From positions 1 through 47,085 of the forward strand of contig JAIOHM010000081.1 in the NCBI GenBank assembly GCA_019912965.1: a stretch of DNA of 47,085 nucleotides, written 5' to 3'. The translations under genes were made by a program, and so were the position numbers. The notes under the pieces are model-generated. The model was not told the DNA's origin and did not search any database. It was given only the letters and a program-made list of their open reading frames with translations. The number at the start of each line of letters is the position of its first letter. Within the stretch, counting starts at the first letter, position 1. This stretch comes from Anaerolineae bacterium (GTDB lineage Bacteria; Chloroflexota; Anaerolineae; Aggregatilineales; Phototrophicaceae). Shown here piece by piece: positions 31,948 to 40,467 of the stretch.

Positions 31948-33150
31948 GTGTTACAAAAAACCGTTAGCAAAGTTACGCCAGCCCACCTCAAAAAACATAA
32001 CGAGGCGCTGCTCTTGCGTGAAATTTATGCCCACGAATCGATCTCCCGTGTTCGGCTGGCAGAGCTAACGCACCTGTCGCGTCCATCGGTCACTGAACTA
32101 ACGCAGGGACTCATCGAACGCGGACTTATCACCGAAATCGGGCCTGAATTGGTGCAGGACAAAGTCGGTAAAAAACCAACCCTGTTGGCCTTGAACCCGG
32201 ATGTTTTCCAGATGATCGGCATCGTTCTCAAAGACTCGACTGTGATTGGTTCGCTGCTCGACCTGCGAATGCAAATTCAGGCACAGCAAACCTGCGCGAT
32301 GCAAAATCGACGCAGTGATGAACTCATCCAATTGGTGATCAAAGTCATTCAGCAAATGATGCAGCAAGCTACTCGTCCGCTGCTAGGCATCACCATCGGT
32401 ACGCCGGGAATCGTGGACAGCGACTCTGGGATCGTCCACATTGCCGCCAACTTTGGCTGGCATGATCTGCCGCTGGCACACATCCTCAACGAACGTTTTC
32501 AACTCCCGGTTTATGTCGGCAACGACAGCAATCTGGCGGCTATCGGGGAATACCGGTTTGGCAGCGCACAGGGCGTTCATGATCTGGTAGTCGTCGAAAT
32601 TGGTGAAGGTATTGGTGTTGGCATTCTGGCCGACGGGCGAATCATTCAGGGCAGCACCCATGCGGCGGGCGAACTCGGTCATACCCCCTTCCCCACGCTG
32701 GATGAAATCTGTGTTTGCGGACGGCGCGGCTGTCTGGAAACATTAGTGAGTCTGTGGGGCATCCGGCAGCATGCCAGACGCATCGCCCAACAAAATCCTA
32801 ATTCACCGTTAAACACGCTGGCCGCTGGTGGCGAGATCACCATTCCGATGGTTCTGCAAGCGATGGAAATGGGCGACCCGGATGTGATTGCACTGGTCGA
32901 AAAAGCTGCCTCATATCTCGGTCACGCGCTGTTAATCGTCACCCATTTACTCAACCCCAAATTGATAATCCTGACGGGAAGTGTGGTCGAACTGGGCGAA
33001 CATTTTGTCCAGCAAGTCCGCCGGACTATTCATGAACACACACTTCCCCACATCTCCAGCCAGATCGACATTATGGTCAACCGGCTGGATGATCGATCCA
33101 TTTTGTTAGGCGCAGGCGCAGTCCTGCTGGAGCAGGAATTGGGTCTGTAA
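31948..33150 (+). CDS. ROK family transcriptional repressor
   Basis: A 400-aa regulator: an N-terminal MarR-like winged helix (about residues 15-75: ESISRVRLAELTHLSRPSVT) and a C-terminal ROK/sugar-kinase fold (about 85-400) with LLGITIGTPGIVD, VYVGNDSNLAAIGEYRFGSA and the zinc motif CVCGRRGCLE. An ATPase signature AAGELGHTPFPTL is present. In XylR/NagC/Mlc-type proteins the ligand is usually a sugar or sugar phosphate. The gene heads a carbohydrate uptake and oxidoreductase cluster and should regulate it. The start is a GTG at 31948 with no clear ribosome site. Confidence 0.92.
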   Translation: MLQKTVSKVTPAHLKKHNEALLLREIYAHESISRVRLAELTHLSRPSVTELTQGLIERGLITEIGPELVQDKVGKKPTLLALNPDVFQMIGIVLKDSTVIGSLLDLRMQIQAQQTCAMQNRRSDELIQLVIKVIQQMMQQATRPLLGITIGTPGIVDSDSGIVHIAANFGWHDLPLAHILNERFQLPVYVGNDSNLAAIGEYRFGSAQGVHDLVVVEIGEGIGVGILADGRIIQGSTHAAGELGHTPFPTLDEICVCGRRGCLETLVSLWGIRQHARRIAQQNPNSPLNTLAAGGEITIPMVLQAMEMGDPDVIALVEKAASYLGHALLIVTHLLNPKLIILTGSVVELGEHFVQQVRRTIHEHTLPHISSQIDIMVNRLDDRSILLGAGAVLLEQELGL

Positions 33151-33241
33151 CCACGTTACAATCAGGAAAGGAGGCGCATCCAGCAAAAGTGTCGTAAGCG
33201 AAGGCTGACCCTATTTCGATAAGATTTTCGAGGAGCAAGAA

Positions 33242-34498
33242 ATGAAAAAGTTACTCATTCTGTGTCTGCTCGTCCTGGTGATCGGTGGTACTGCTCTGGC
33301 GCAAGACCCCGTAACCATCACCATTGAAAGCTGGCGTAACGATGACCTGACCATCTGGCAGGATACCATCATCCCGGCGTTTGAAGCCCAGAATCCCGGC
33401 ATCAAGGTCGTGTTTGCCCCCTCCGCCCCCACCGAATACAATGCTGCCCTCAACGCCAAACTCGAAGGCGGCACAGCGGGCGACCTGATCACCTGCCGTC
33501 CGTTCGATATTTCGCTGACCCTGTTCCAGAACGGTAATCTGGCGTCGTTGAACGACCTGCCCGGTATGGAAAACTTCAGCGATGTTGCCAAGAGCGCATG
33601 GATTACCGATGATGGCTCGGACGTTTTCTGCGTGCCGATGGCCTCGGTCATTCACGGTTTCATCTACAATGCCGACATCTTTACCGAACTTGGTTTGACC
33701 GTGCCAACGACCGAATCGGAATTTCTGGCTGTGCTTCAGGCCATCAAGGACAGCGGGGCATACTCGCCGCTGGTGATGGGTACGGCTGACCAGTGGGAAT
33801 CGGCCACGATGGGATTCCAGAACATCGGCCCCAATTACTGGATGGGTGAAGAAGGCCGTCTGGGTTTGATCGATGGCACCGCCAAATACAACGAAGGTGG
33901 CTTCCTGGCCGCATTCGAAGCCCTCGCCACATGGAAAGATTATCTGGGAGACGGCTATCAGGCACAGACCTACCCCGACTCACAGAATGCTTTCGCGCTC
34001 GGTCTGGGTGCCATTTACCCGGCGGGTTCGTGGGACATTGCAACCTTCAACGCGCAGGCTGAATTCACACTCGGCGCTTTCAAGCCGCCCGTACCGGATG
34101 GACAGGAAACATGCTACATCAGCGATCATACTGACATCGCTATGGGCATGAACGCCGCCAGCCCGAATGCGGAAGCCGCCAGTACCTTCCTCGAATGGAT
34201 GACCAGCGCTGAATTCGCGCAGTTGTATTCTGAGTCGCTGCCCGGTTTCTTCTCGCTCTCCAACCACGAAGTAACACTGGAAGACCCGCTGGCGCAGGAA
34301 TTCCTGAGCTGGCGCGGTGAATGCAGTTCCACCATCCGTTCGTCCTACCAGATTCTTTCGCGCGGCACGCCCAACAACGAAAATGATTTGTGGTCGGCCA
34401 GCGCACAACTGCTGAATGGCGAACTGACGGCACAGGAAGCAGCAGATTTGGTTCAGAACGGCCTCGAAGCCTGGTACGAACCGCAGATGCCCGAATAA
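33242..34498 (+). CDS. ABC transporter sugar-binding protein (family 1)
   Basis: A 418-aa exported binding protein with a Sec signal peptide (MKKLLILCLLVLVIGGTALA, cleavage probably after ALA) and no lipobox Cys. The mature part begins QDPVTITIESWRNDDL and has the MalE/UgpB-like lobes, with ESEFLAVLQAIKDSGAYSPL and YPAGSWDIATFNA in the ligand cleft. The absence of a lipobox is notable for a presumed single-membrane organism: it may be retained by another means. AGGAGC lies upstream of the ATG. It precedes two permease genes of the MalF/MalG type. Confidence 0.9.
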   Translation: MKKLLILCLLVLVIGGTALAQDPVTITIESWRNDDLTIWQDTIIPAFEAQNPGIKVVFAPSAPTEYNAALNAKLEGGTAGDLITCRPFDISLTLFQNGNLASLNDLPGMENFSDVAKSAWITDDGSDVFCVPMASVIHGFIYNADIFTELGLTVPTTESEFLAVLQAIKDSGAYSPLVMGTADQWESATMGFQNIGPNYWMGEEGRLGLIDGTAKYNEGGFLAAFEALATWKDYLGDGYQAQTYPDSQNAFALGLGAIYPAGSWDIATFNAQAEFTLGAFKPPVPDGQETCYISDHTDIAMGMNAASPNAEAASTFLEWMTSAEFAQLYSESLPGFFSLSNHEVTLEDPLAQEFLSWRGECSSTIRSSYQILSRGTPNNENDLWSASAQLLNGELTAQEAADLVQNGLEAWYEPQMPE

Positions 34499-34520
34499 GC
34501 TCATTGAAGTTCGTATTCCC

Positions 34521-34543
34521 GGAGGCGCTGCAACAGCGCCTCC
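34521..34543 (+). other. Perfect intergenic hairpin between binding-protein and permease genes
   Basis: GGAGGCGCTG (34521-34530) and CAGCGCCTCC (34534-34543) form a 10-bp perfect stem with a 3-nt loop, followed by CTTGTTAAATT. Placed between the binding-protein stop and the permease start, it may stabilise the upstream mRNA or partly terminate transcription, giving more binding protein than permease. Confidence 0.65.
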
Positions 34544-34573
34544 CTTGTTAAATTCTGAATGGAGAATATGCCG

Positions 34574-35512
34574 ATGAGTGCCGATGGACGCGAGAAAAAC
34601 CGGAAACCGTTCCCGTTTCACATTGTCGTTTTCCTGGCCCCGGCGGTTATTGTTTATACCCTGTTTATGGTCTACCCCCTGATCGACTCACTCCGTTTGA
34701 GCCTGTTTGCGCCAGATGCCAGCGGTCAGGAAGTGTTTGTTGGCCTGCAAAATTATCAAAGATTGTTTACGGACGAATTTTTATCGCCGCGTTTGTGGGG
34801 CGCCATCCGCAACAACCTCGTCTTTTTTGCCATCCATATGCTGGTGCAAAACCCGATTGGTTTGCTGCTGGCGGCGCTGCTCAGTTCGCGGATTGTGCGA
34901 GGCCGTGCCATTTACCGCACCCTGATCTTTACGCCGACTGTGCTTTCGGTCGTGCTGATCGGCTTCATCTGGCGTTTGATCCTCAGCCCGTTATGGGGTA
35001 TTTCCGGCGATTTCCTCGCCATTTTCGGCATCAAAAATCAGCCGTGGCTTGGGCTGCCGGAATATGCGCTGCCTGTGCTTTCATTAGTATCCGTTTGGCA
35101 GTATGTCGGCATTCCGATGATGCTGTTCCTCGCAGCGCTCATCAGCATTCCCGATGAACTGATCGAGGCTGCCCGTGTGGATGGCGCAACCGGTATAGGT
35201 GTTTTCTGGCGCATCAAATTCCCGCTGATTTTGCCTACCGTCGGCATCGTCGCGGTGTTGACGTTCGTCGGCAACTTCAACGCCTTCGATCTGATCTACA
35301 CCACCCAAACCGCATTGGCTGGCCCGGATTTTGCGACGGATTTGCTGGGCACACTGTTCTACCGCACCTTCTTCGGTTTCCAGCTTCAGGCGGGCGAACC
35401 CACCATGGGAGCGACGATTGCAGGCGTGATGTTCCTGATTATTCTGACGGGCGTACTCATTTATCTATTCGGCTGGCAGCGTCGGCTGCTCAAACTTGAA
35501 ATCGAATTGTGA
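34574..35512 (+). CDS. ABC sugar transporter permease (MalF/UgpA type)
   Basis: A 312-aa integral membrane protein with six predicted helices. It has the cytoplasmic EAA loop ELIEAARVDGATGIGVFWRI, which contacts the ATPase. The N-terminal region is PFHIVVFLAPAVIVYTLFMV. It pairs with the following permease to form the translocation channel. Three ATGs occur close together (34559, 34568, 34574); the last is preferred, as GGAG (34561-34564) is 9 nt upstream. Confidence 0.92.
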   Translation: MSADGREKNRKPFPFHIVVFLAPAVIVYTLFMVYPLIDSLRLSLFAPDASGQEVFVGLQNYQRLFTDEFLSPRLWGAIRNNLVFFAIHMLVQNPIGLLLAALLSSRIVRGRAIYRTLIFTPTVLSVVLIGFIWRLILSPLWGISGDFLAIFGIKNQPWLGLPEYALPVLSLVSVWQYVGIPMMLFLAALISIPDELIEAARVDGATGIGVFWRIKFPLILPTVGIVAVLTFVGNFNAFDLIYTTQTALAGPDFATDLLGTLFYRTFFGFQLQAGEPTMGATIAGVMFLIILTGVLIYLFGWQRRLLKLEIEL

Positions 35513-35519
35513 GAGTCAC

Positions 35520-36368
35520 ATGGCCGCTGCAAAAAATATCCGCTTCAGTTATTGGTCGCAGGTCATCGGCATTCATGCAATTCTGTTGACCTATACCATC
35601 ATCGCCCTGTTCCCGGTGGTGCTGGTGGTGGTCAATTCCTTCAAAAGCCGACAGGCCATCTTCAGGACGCCCTATGCGCTCCCCAACGCAGAAAATTTTG
35701 ATCTGGTCGGCTACGAAACCGTATTCGCCCGCGCCAATTTTCCCAACTATTTTGTGAACAGTCTGTTGGTGACAGTTGGCGCACTAATCATCATTTTCAT
35801 CGCCGGAACGATGGCTGCCCACGCACTGTCTGAATATAAATTTCGCGGGAATACCCTGCTGGGATTGTACATGGCGTTGGGCATCATGATCCCGATCCGC
35901 CTCGGCACGATCAGCATTCTCCGCTTGATTGTCAGCATGGGATTGGCAGACACACTGGTTGCGCTCATCCTCGTCTACACCGCGCAGGGATTACCCCTCG
36001 CCGTTTTTGTCCTGTCGCAGTTCATGCGGCAGATTCCGCGCGATCTGAAAGACGCCGCCCGTGTGGATGGCGCAAGCGAATACCGTATCTACTGGATGAT
36101 TATCCCGCTGATTCGTCCTGCCATCGGCACAGTCATGGTTTTTAACATGATCCCGATCTGGAACGATTTGTGGTTCCCACTGATTCTCGCCCCATCCGAA
36201 CGAAATAAAACCGTGATTTTGGGCGCACAAACCTTTCTCGGTCAATTCGTCAACGACTGGAACGCGGTGCTGTCTTCGCTGACGCTTTCCGCCATACCTG
36301 TCGTTTTGCTGTATGTCATCTTCTCGCGCCAGTTGATTCGCGGCCTGACCGCTGGCGCTGTTAAATAG
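35520..36368 (+). CDS. ABC sugar transporter permease (MalG/UgpE type)
   Basis: A 282-aa permease with six predicted helices, beginning MAAAKNIRFSYWSQVIGIHA. The EAA loop reads DLKDAARVDGASEYRIYWMI and the protein ends FSRQLIRGLTAGAVK, a typical MalG-like C-terminus. It starts 7 nt after the previous stop and is co-transcribed. No ABC ATPase is encoded in the cluster, so a shared MsmK/UgpC-like ATPase encoded elsewhere probably serves it. Confidence 0.92.
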   Translation: MAAAKNIRFSYWSQVIGIHAILLTYTIIALFPVVLVVVNSFKSRQAIFRTPYALPNAENFDLVGYETVFARANFPNYFVNSLLVTVGALIIIFIAGTMAAHALSEYKFRGNTLLGLYMALGIMIPIRLGTISILRLIVSMGLADTLVALILVYTAQGLPLAVFVLSQFMRQIPRDLKDAARVDGASEYRIYWMIIPLIRPAIGTVMVFNMIPIWNDLWFPLILAPSERNKTVILGAQTFLGQFVNDWNAVLSSLTLSAIPVVLLYVIFSRQLIRGLTAGAVK

Positions 36369-36381
36369 AGGTCTATTTTCC

Positions 36382-37386
36382 ATGCTACGAGTAGGAATTG
36401 TCGGCAGCGGATTTATGGGCACAACCCACGCCGCCGCATGGTCAAACACCCCCGCGCAAATAGTCGGCATTTGCTCAGTCGATACCGCCCGCGCCCAAAA
36501 ACTGGCGGAGCAGTACGGGACGAAAGTCTACGACAAGTTGGACGATTTGCTGAAGGATGTAGATGTCATCGACATTTGCACACCCACCCATCTGCATCAC
36601 GAGATGGTGCTGCAAGCCGCCGCTGCCGGAAAACACATCATCTGCGAAAAACCGCTGGCGCGCACCGTCACCCAAGCCCGTGCGATGGTGACAGCCTGCG
36701 AAAAAGCCGGGGTCAAACTTTTAGTCGCCCATGTCGTCCGCTTTTTCCCGGAATACGCCGGGGCAAAAGCCGCTGTTGATCGCGGTGACATCGGTAATGT
36801 GGCGGTCGTCCGGCTGACGCGGTGCAGCTTTCAGCCCAAGTTAGCCGCCGATAACTGGTTTCTCGATGTCGAAAAATCCGGTGGCATGATGCTCGACCTG
36901 ATGATTCACGATTTTGATTATGCCCGGTGGATCGCTGGCGATGTGGTCAGCGTGTTTGCCAAAAGCGTCCGCAGCAAAACGCCCAATGCGCCTAATGACT
37001 ATGGGATAGCTATCTTACGCCATAAAAATGGCGCAATCTCCAATGTCGAAGGCGGATGGGCTTATCCGCCGCCCATGTTCCGCACGGCGCTGGAAATTGC
37101 TGGCGATGCTGGATTGATCGAACATCCAGCGGATAGCTCCATTCCGTTGGGCATTTACCTGAAGCAGTCCGCAAAAGGCGATGCACCCGATGTCGGCCTG
37201 CCGATGAGTCCCTTAGCTGAAGACCCGTACACCACCCAGATTAAACACTTTTACGATGTGCTGACCGGGCAAGCCCCAACCTCGCGCGTGACAGCGGAAG
37301 ATGGTCTAGCCGCTGTACAAATCGCTTTAGCCGCCATCGAATCCGCCCGAACCGGACGCGCCGTAAATGTGGAGGATGTACAATGA
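36382..37386 (+). CDS. Gfo/Idh/MocA family oxidoreductase A
   Basis: A 334-aa NAD(P)-dependent sugar/cyclitol dehydrogenase. The Rossmann start is LRVGIVGSGFMGTTHAAAW. The signature HIICEKPLARTVTQAR provides the catalytic Lys of EKP, and the C-terminal domain has GGMMLDLMIHDFDYARWI, with the DxxxH active-site pair. Members oxidise or isomerise sugars such as inositol, glucose or rhamnose derivatives; the substrate is not predictable from sequence. It begins 13 nt after the permease gene and overlaps the next gene by 4 nt. Confidence 0.92.
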   Translation: MLRVGIVGSGFMGTTHAAAWSNTPAQIVGICSVDTARAQKLAEQYGTKVYDKLDDLLKDVDVIDICTPTHLHHEMVLQAAAAGKHIICEKPLARTVTQARAMVTACEKAGVKLLVAHVVRFFPEYAGAKAAVDRGDIGNVAVVRLTRCSFQPKLAADNWFLDVEKSGGMMLDLMIHDFDYARWIAGDVVSVFAKSVRSKTPNAPNDYGIAILRHKNGAISNVEGGWAYPPPMFRTALEIAGDAGLIEHPADSSIPLGIYLKQSAKGDAPDVGLPMSPLAEDPYTTQIKHFYDVLTGQAPTSRVTAEDGLAAVQIALAAIESARTGRAVNVEDVQ

Positions 37387-38408
37387 CCCGCATCGGAATA
37401 CTCAGTTTCGCGCATCTTCATGCCGAAGCCTACATCCAAAATCTGCGTGCCGTTCCCGATGTCGAAGTCATCGGTATTGCCGACGAAAATCAACAGCGTG
37501 GAAAGTATTTTGCCGATCTTTCCGAGACTCGCCTCTTTGAATCCTATGAGGCGCTGTTGGCGGAAAAACCGGATGGCGTACTGATCTGTTCCGAAAACGC
37601 CAATCACCTGCCGTTGGTGAAATTAGCCGCCGCTGCCGGAGTCCATATTCTCTGCGAAAAGCCGCTGGCGACCACACTGGAAGATGCCCGCGCCATCGTC
37701 GAAATTTGCAAAAATGCAGGCGTCAAACTGATGACCGCCTTCCCCATGCGCTTCAGTTCCCCGGCGCTGGAAATCAAAAAGCTGTTTAACTTCGGCAGTT
37801 TGGGGCATATCTACGGCTGTAATGCCACTAATCAGGGGGCGCTGCCAGAATTTCATCAGGCGGAAAATCTGCCCTTTTTGAAGCGGGACTGGTTTGTGGA
37901 TAAACATTTGGCAGGCGGCGGTGCAATCGCTGACCATGCCGTTCATCTATCCGATTTGCTCAATTGGTATCTGCAATCGGAAGTGATCGAAGTCTACGCC
38001 ACCACCAACCAGATCATGCACAGCGGCAAAGTACAGGTCGAAACGGGCGGCTTGATGATGCTCACCTACGCCAACGGTTCGTTCGCCAGCATTGATTGCA
38101 GTTGGAGCAAACCCGCCTACTATCCAACATGGGGCGGCTTGAAACTGGAATTGGTGGGCGAAAAAGGCTTGGCGACGATGGATGCTTTTAAGCAGGTTTC
38201 GACGGTTTACAGCCATCGCGTTGGGCGTCCTGTATGGAATTATTGGGGTTCGGATTCGAATCAGGGCTTAATCAACGAATTTGTCGCCGCCATCCGCCAA
38301 GACCGCGCCCCATCCATCACCGGTGAAGATGGCCTCAAAGCCGTCGAAATCGTTATCGCCGCTTATCAATCCGCCCAAACCGGACAGCCCGTGAAATTAA
38401 AACCTTAA
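37383..38408 (+). CDS. Gfo/Idh/MocA family oxidoreductase B
   Basis: A 341-aa NAD(P)-dependent oxidoreductase, translationally coupled to the preceding one (ATGA at 37383-37386). It starts MTRIGILSFAHLHAEAYIQN, a less canonical Rossmann loop with SFAHLHA in place of GxGxxG. The EKP motif is in HILCEKPLATTLEDARAI and the active-site block is AGGGAIADHAVHLSDLLNW. The two enzymes probably act successively on the imported sugar. It closes the carbohydrate operon. Confidence 0.92.
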   Translation: MTRIGILSFAHLHAEAYIQNLRAVPDVEVIGIADENQQRGKYFADLSETRLFESYEALLAEKPDGVLICSENANHLPLVKLAAAAGVHILCEKPLATTLEDARAIVEICKNAGVKLMTAFPMRFSSPALEIKKLFNFGSLGHIYGCNATNQGALPEFHQAENLPFLKRDWFVDKHLAGGGAIADHAVHLSDLLNWYLQSEVIEVYATTNQIMHSGKVQVETGGLMMLTYANGSFASIDCSWSKPAYYPTWGGLKLELVGEKGLATMDAFKQVSTVYSHRVGRPVWNYWGSDSNQGLINEFVAAIRQDRAPSITGEDGLKAVEIVIAAYQSAQTGQPVKLKP

Positions 38409-38506
38409 CCTATCCATCTTCGTACCCGCCCTGAATTGTCACGGTTGCCTGACCAGTGCTACGATTAAGAACGGGTGTTCTTGATTCACACGAAAGGCCA
38501 TTTTAC

Positions 38507-38854
38507 GTGACCAAAACCACCAACAATTCAGGGCAGTGGAAATCGGGTCAAAGCGGCAACCCCAAAGGCCGCCCGCCCAAAACCCCTTCGCTGGCCGAAA
38601 TACTGCGTGTCAAAGGCGAAGAAACCGTCTTGGTCGGGGCTGAAGTTATGACGCGCAACCAAGCCCTTGCCAAATTGGTTTGGCAGTATGTCTCAACGGG
38701 TGAGGTGATGCTCCTGAATCACAAACGGTTGGTTGTCAAGAATGTTGATGAGTGGTTAGAAGCCTTAGGCTGTTTGATACTCATGGCGGGGTATACCCCA
38801 CTAGGGAATGATGCGGAAGCAGTCGTCCGCGTTATTCGAGAAGCCCCTTCCTGA
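38507..38854 (+). CDS. DUF5681 domain-containing protein
   Basis: A 115-aa protein with the DUF5681 signature QWKSGQSGNPKGRPPKTPSL near the N-terminus, followed by a helical part (AEILRVKGEETVLVGAEVMT). This domain is common in phage-related or terminase-adjacent loci, but no phage genes are next to it here. The GTG at 38507 is chosen because an AAAGG site precedes it and the DUF starts soon after; an upstream in-frame ATG at 38456 looks like leader. It may be a remnant of a mobile element, consistent with the transposase fragment that follows. Confidence 0.75.
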   Translation: MTKTTNNSGQWKSGQSGNPKGRPPKTPSLAEILRVKGEETVLVGAEVMTRNQALAKLVWQYVSTGEVMLLNHKRLVVKNVDEWLEALGCLILMAGYTPLGNDAEAVVRVIREAPS

Positions 38855-38884
38855 CTCCACCACCTAAACCCATAGTTCTTCATG

Positions 38885-38907
38885 AGGGCGTCCAACTTGG
38901 GCGCCCT
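38885..38907 (+). terminator. Intrinsic terminator after the DUF5681 gene
   Basis: AGGGCG (38885-38890) and CGCCCT (38902-38907) form the stem, followed by TAAAATTTA. The sequence GGGCGTCCAACTTGGGCGCC belongs to the repeated hairpin family also seen at 20797 and 26544. Confidence 0.7.
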
Positions 38908-38960
38908 TAAAATTTATGTCCCGAAAATCTACCTGTCCGATTCTTCGCTGTTCTTGATCC

Positions 38961-39340
38961 TCACTTTATAGACTGAACGCATTGAGACTTTTCCTCAGCC
39001 AACAGGTGACGGAGGTTGATAAGGGTGAAAACGATGTAATGAGCGCCCATAAAATGAGCAGCTTTGCGGTCAAAGCGAATCAGTAAGGCGCGGAATTTGT
39101 CGATCCAGGCGAAAGTACGTTCGCTGCTAAAACGCAGTTTGTAGACTTCAGGATTGAACAGATGTTTGGAACCCCGTTTGTTCTTTTTTCAGGCGCGCTT
39201 GTTTTCCACGATGTTGGGAATGACTTTATGATTGAAGCATGTCCAGCGAGCAGCTTTAGTGTCAAAAGCGGAATCGGCGTTGAAGTAACTGCCGGTCTGT
39301 TCAAATTTGCGGTGAGAGTGGGTTCGGGGATTATTTGAGT
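38961..39340 (-). pseudogene. IS5-type transposase remnant (C-terminal part, nonsense-mutated)
   Basis: Reading leftward, one continuous frame gives YFNADSAFDTKAARWTCFNH, then KVIPNIVENKRA, an in-frame TGA, KKNKRGSKHLFNPEVYKLRF, SSERTFAWIDKFRALLIRFD and RKAAHFMGAHYIVFTLINLR before the final TGA at 38961-38963. This is the C-terminal DDE part of an IS5-like transposase: the ERTFAWIDKF segment holds the third catalytic Glu. The N-terminal two thirds, including the first Asp residues, are missing, and a stop codon interrupts the rest. The element is dead. The 5' limit at about 39340 is approximate. Confidence 0.8.
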
Positions 39341-39364
39341 TGAATAAATCGAGTGATTGACGAT

Positions 39365-40174
39365 CTATGTGTGTGCCAACCGAAAGCCAATGCCTGTGCC
39401 CCAGGAATAGGGCGTATAACCGATGCGACGTAAAATCTCAAAGTTGAACGGCTCGTTGTTAATCCATGAATTTCCGCGAAGGACACGTTCTTTCAAGCCT
39501 TCTAAATCCGTTTCGTTGTTCAGATATTGGGTTAGTGTCCATTCCCACACATTCCCCGTCATATCGACGACGCCAAATGGGCTGTCGCCTGGCCCTTCAA
39601 ATTGAGTGACGGGCGTGATATAGGGGTTGTTATGGGGCTTCACCTGATTATTGCAGCGCATTCCGTCCCACTGATTTCCCCAAGGATATAAACGTCCATC
39701 ATTGCCTTGCCCCGCGCGTTGCCACTGCTGTTCGGTGGGTAGGGTGATATTTATCTCTGTTACTTCACTCAGCCATGTGCAAAAGGCGATTGCTTCGTAC
39801 CATGAGACGCTGATGACAGGCTGATTGGCTTGGTTATAACGTTCGTCTTTCCAATCGCGCGGCTGTGTCCATGCAGGTCTGGCAGCCATTTTGCCTACAT
39901 TCGCTTCGTGCCGTTCTGCTTTTATTTCCCAACCAGTGTCTGTCCACCAGCGGCGGGTATCGTAACCGCCAGCTTCGATAAATTTGGCGAATTGCCCATT
40001 GGTGACAGGATATTTGGCAATGGAGAAAGCTGGCACATCAAAGGTTTGCGGTCGATTTGGCGGAATATAGTTTTTATCTTGAACTTCAGTGCTGATTAAG
40101 GTGACTTGACCAGCGGGAATTTCACACCATGCGAACGGCTGCGGCAGGATTTTGACGACATCAATGAATGACAT
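39365..40174 (-). CDS. Formylglycine-generating-enzyme-like (SUMF1/FGE-sulfatase) protein
   Basis: A 269-aa protein with a full SUMF1 domain: WCEIPAGQVTLIST, FSIAKYPVTNGQFAKFIEAG, QPVISVSWYEAIAFCTWLSE, ITLPTEQQWQRAGQ, GVVDMTGNVWEWTLTQY and RVLRGNSWINN. True formylglycine-generating enzymes have a Cys pair in the C-terminal part; here the expected positions read NFEILRRIGYTPYSW and contain none, so sulfatase maturation is unlikely. Related proteins serve as hydroxylases, ergothioneine-type oxygenases or non-enzymatic effector modules. The gene is preceded by, and overlaps by 14 nt, a 53-aa gene on the same strand. Confidence 0.86.
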   Translation of the reverse strand: MSFIDVVKILPQPFAWCEIPAGQVTLISTEVQDKNYIPPNRPQTFDVPAFSIAKYPVTNGQFAKFIEAGGYDTRRWWTDTGWEIKAERHEANVGKMAARPAWTQPRDWKDERYNQANQPVISVSWYEAIAFCTWLSEVTEINITLPTEQQWQRAGQGNDGRLYPWGNQWDGMRCNNQVKPHNNPYITPVTQFEGPGDSPFGVVDMTGNVWEWTLTQYLNNETDLEGLKERVLRGNSWINNEPFNFEILRRIGYTPYSWGTGIGFRLAHT

Positions 40175-40322
40175 TTACGGAAACCCTTCGGGATGATTGA
40201 TCTCCCCATGATATAACCACCAGTTCACCATTGGCAATTTCCTCCAAAAGCTCTGGGGTCGAAATGCCAAAACGTTCTGCAATAGCACCAAGTCCCGGCG
40301 GATATGCAGGTAAAGTTGTCAT
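40161..40322 (-). CDS. Small hypothetical protein overlapping the SUMF1-like gene
   Basis: A 53-aa protein, MTTLPAYPPGLGAIAERFGI followed by STPELLEEIANGELVVISWG, with a helix-turn-helix-like middle. AGGA lies 7 nt before the ATG at 40322. Its last codons overlap the start of the SUMF1-like gene by 14 nt, so the two are probably translationally coupled. I do not recognise the family. Confidence 0.55.
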   Translation of the reverse strand: MTTLPAYPPGLGAIAERFGISTPELLEEIANGELVVISWGDQSSRRVSVNVIH

Positions 40323-40467
40323 CAGCTTTCCTGTAATCTTGTTGCCATTCCAACCGAAAGGCAAAGGGATGAGATCAGACTGGGAGTAGTGAACATCATG
40401 ACTATAGACAAGGCGGCTTTACCCCCTTGTCTGGATCATAACTCCTCGCAATTCACCACTCGCAGAC

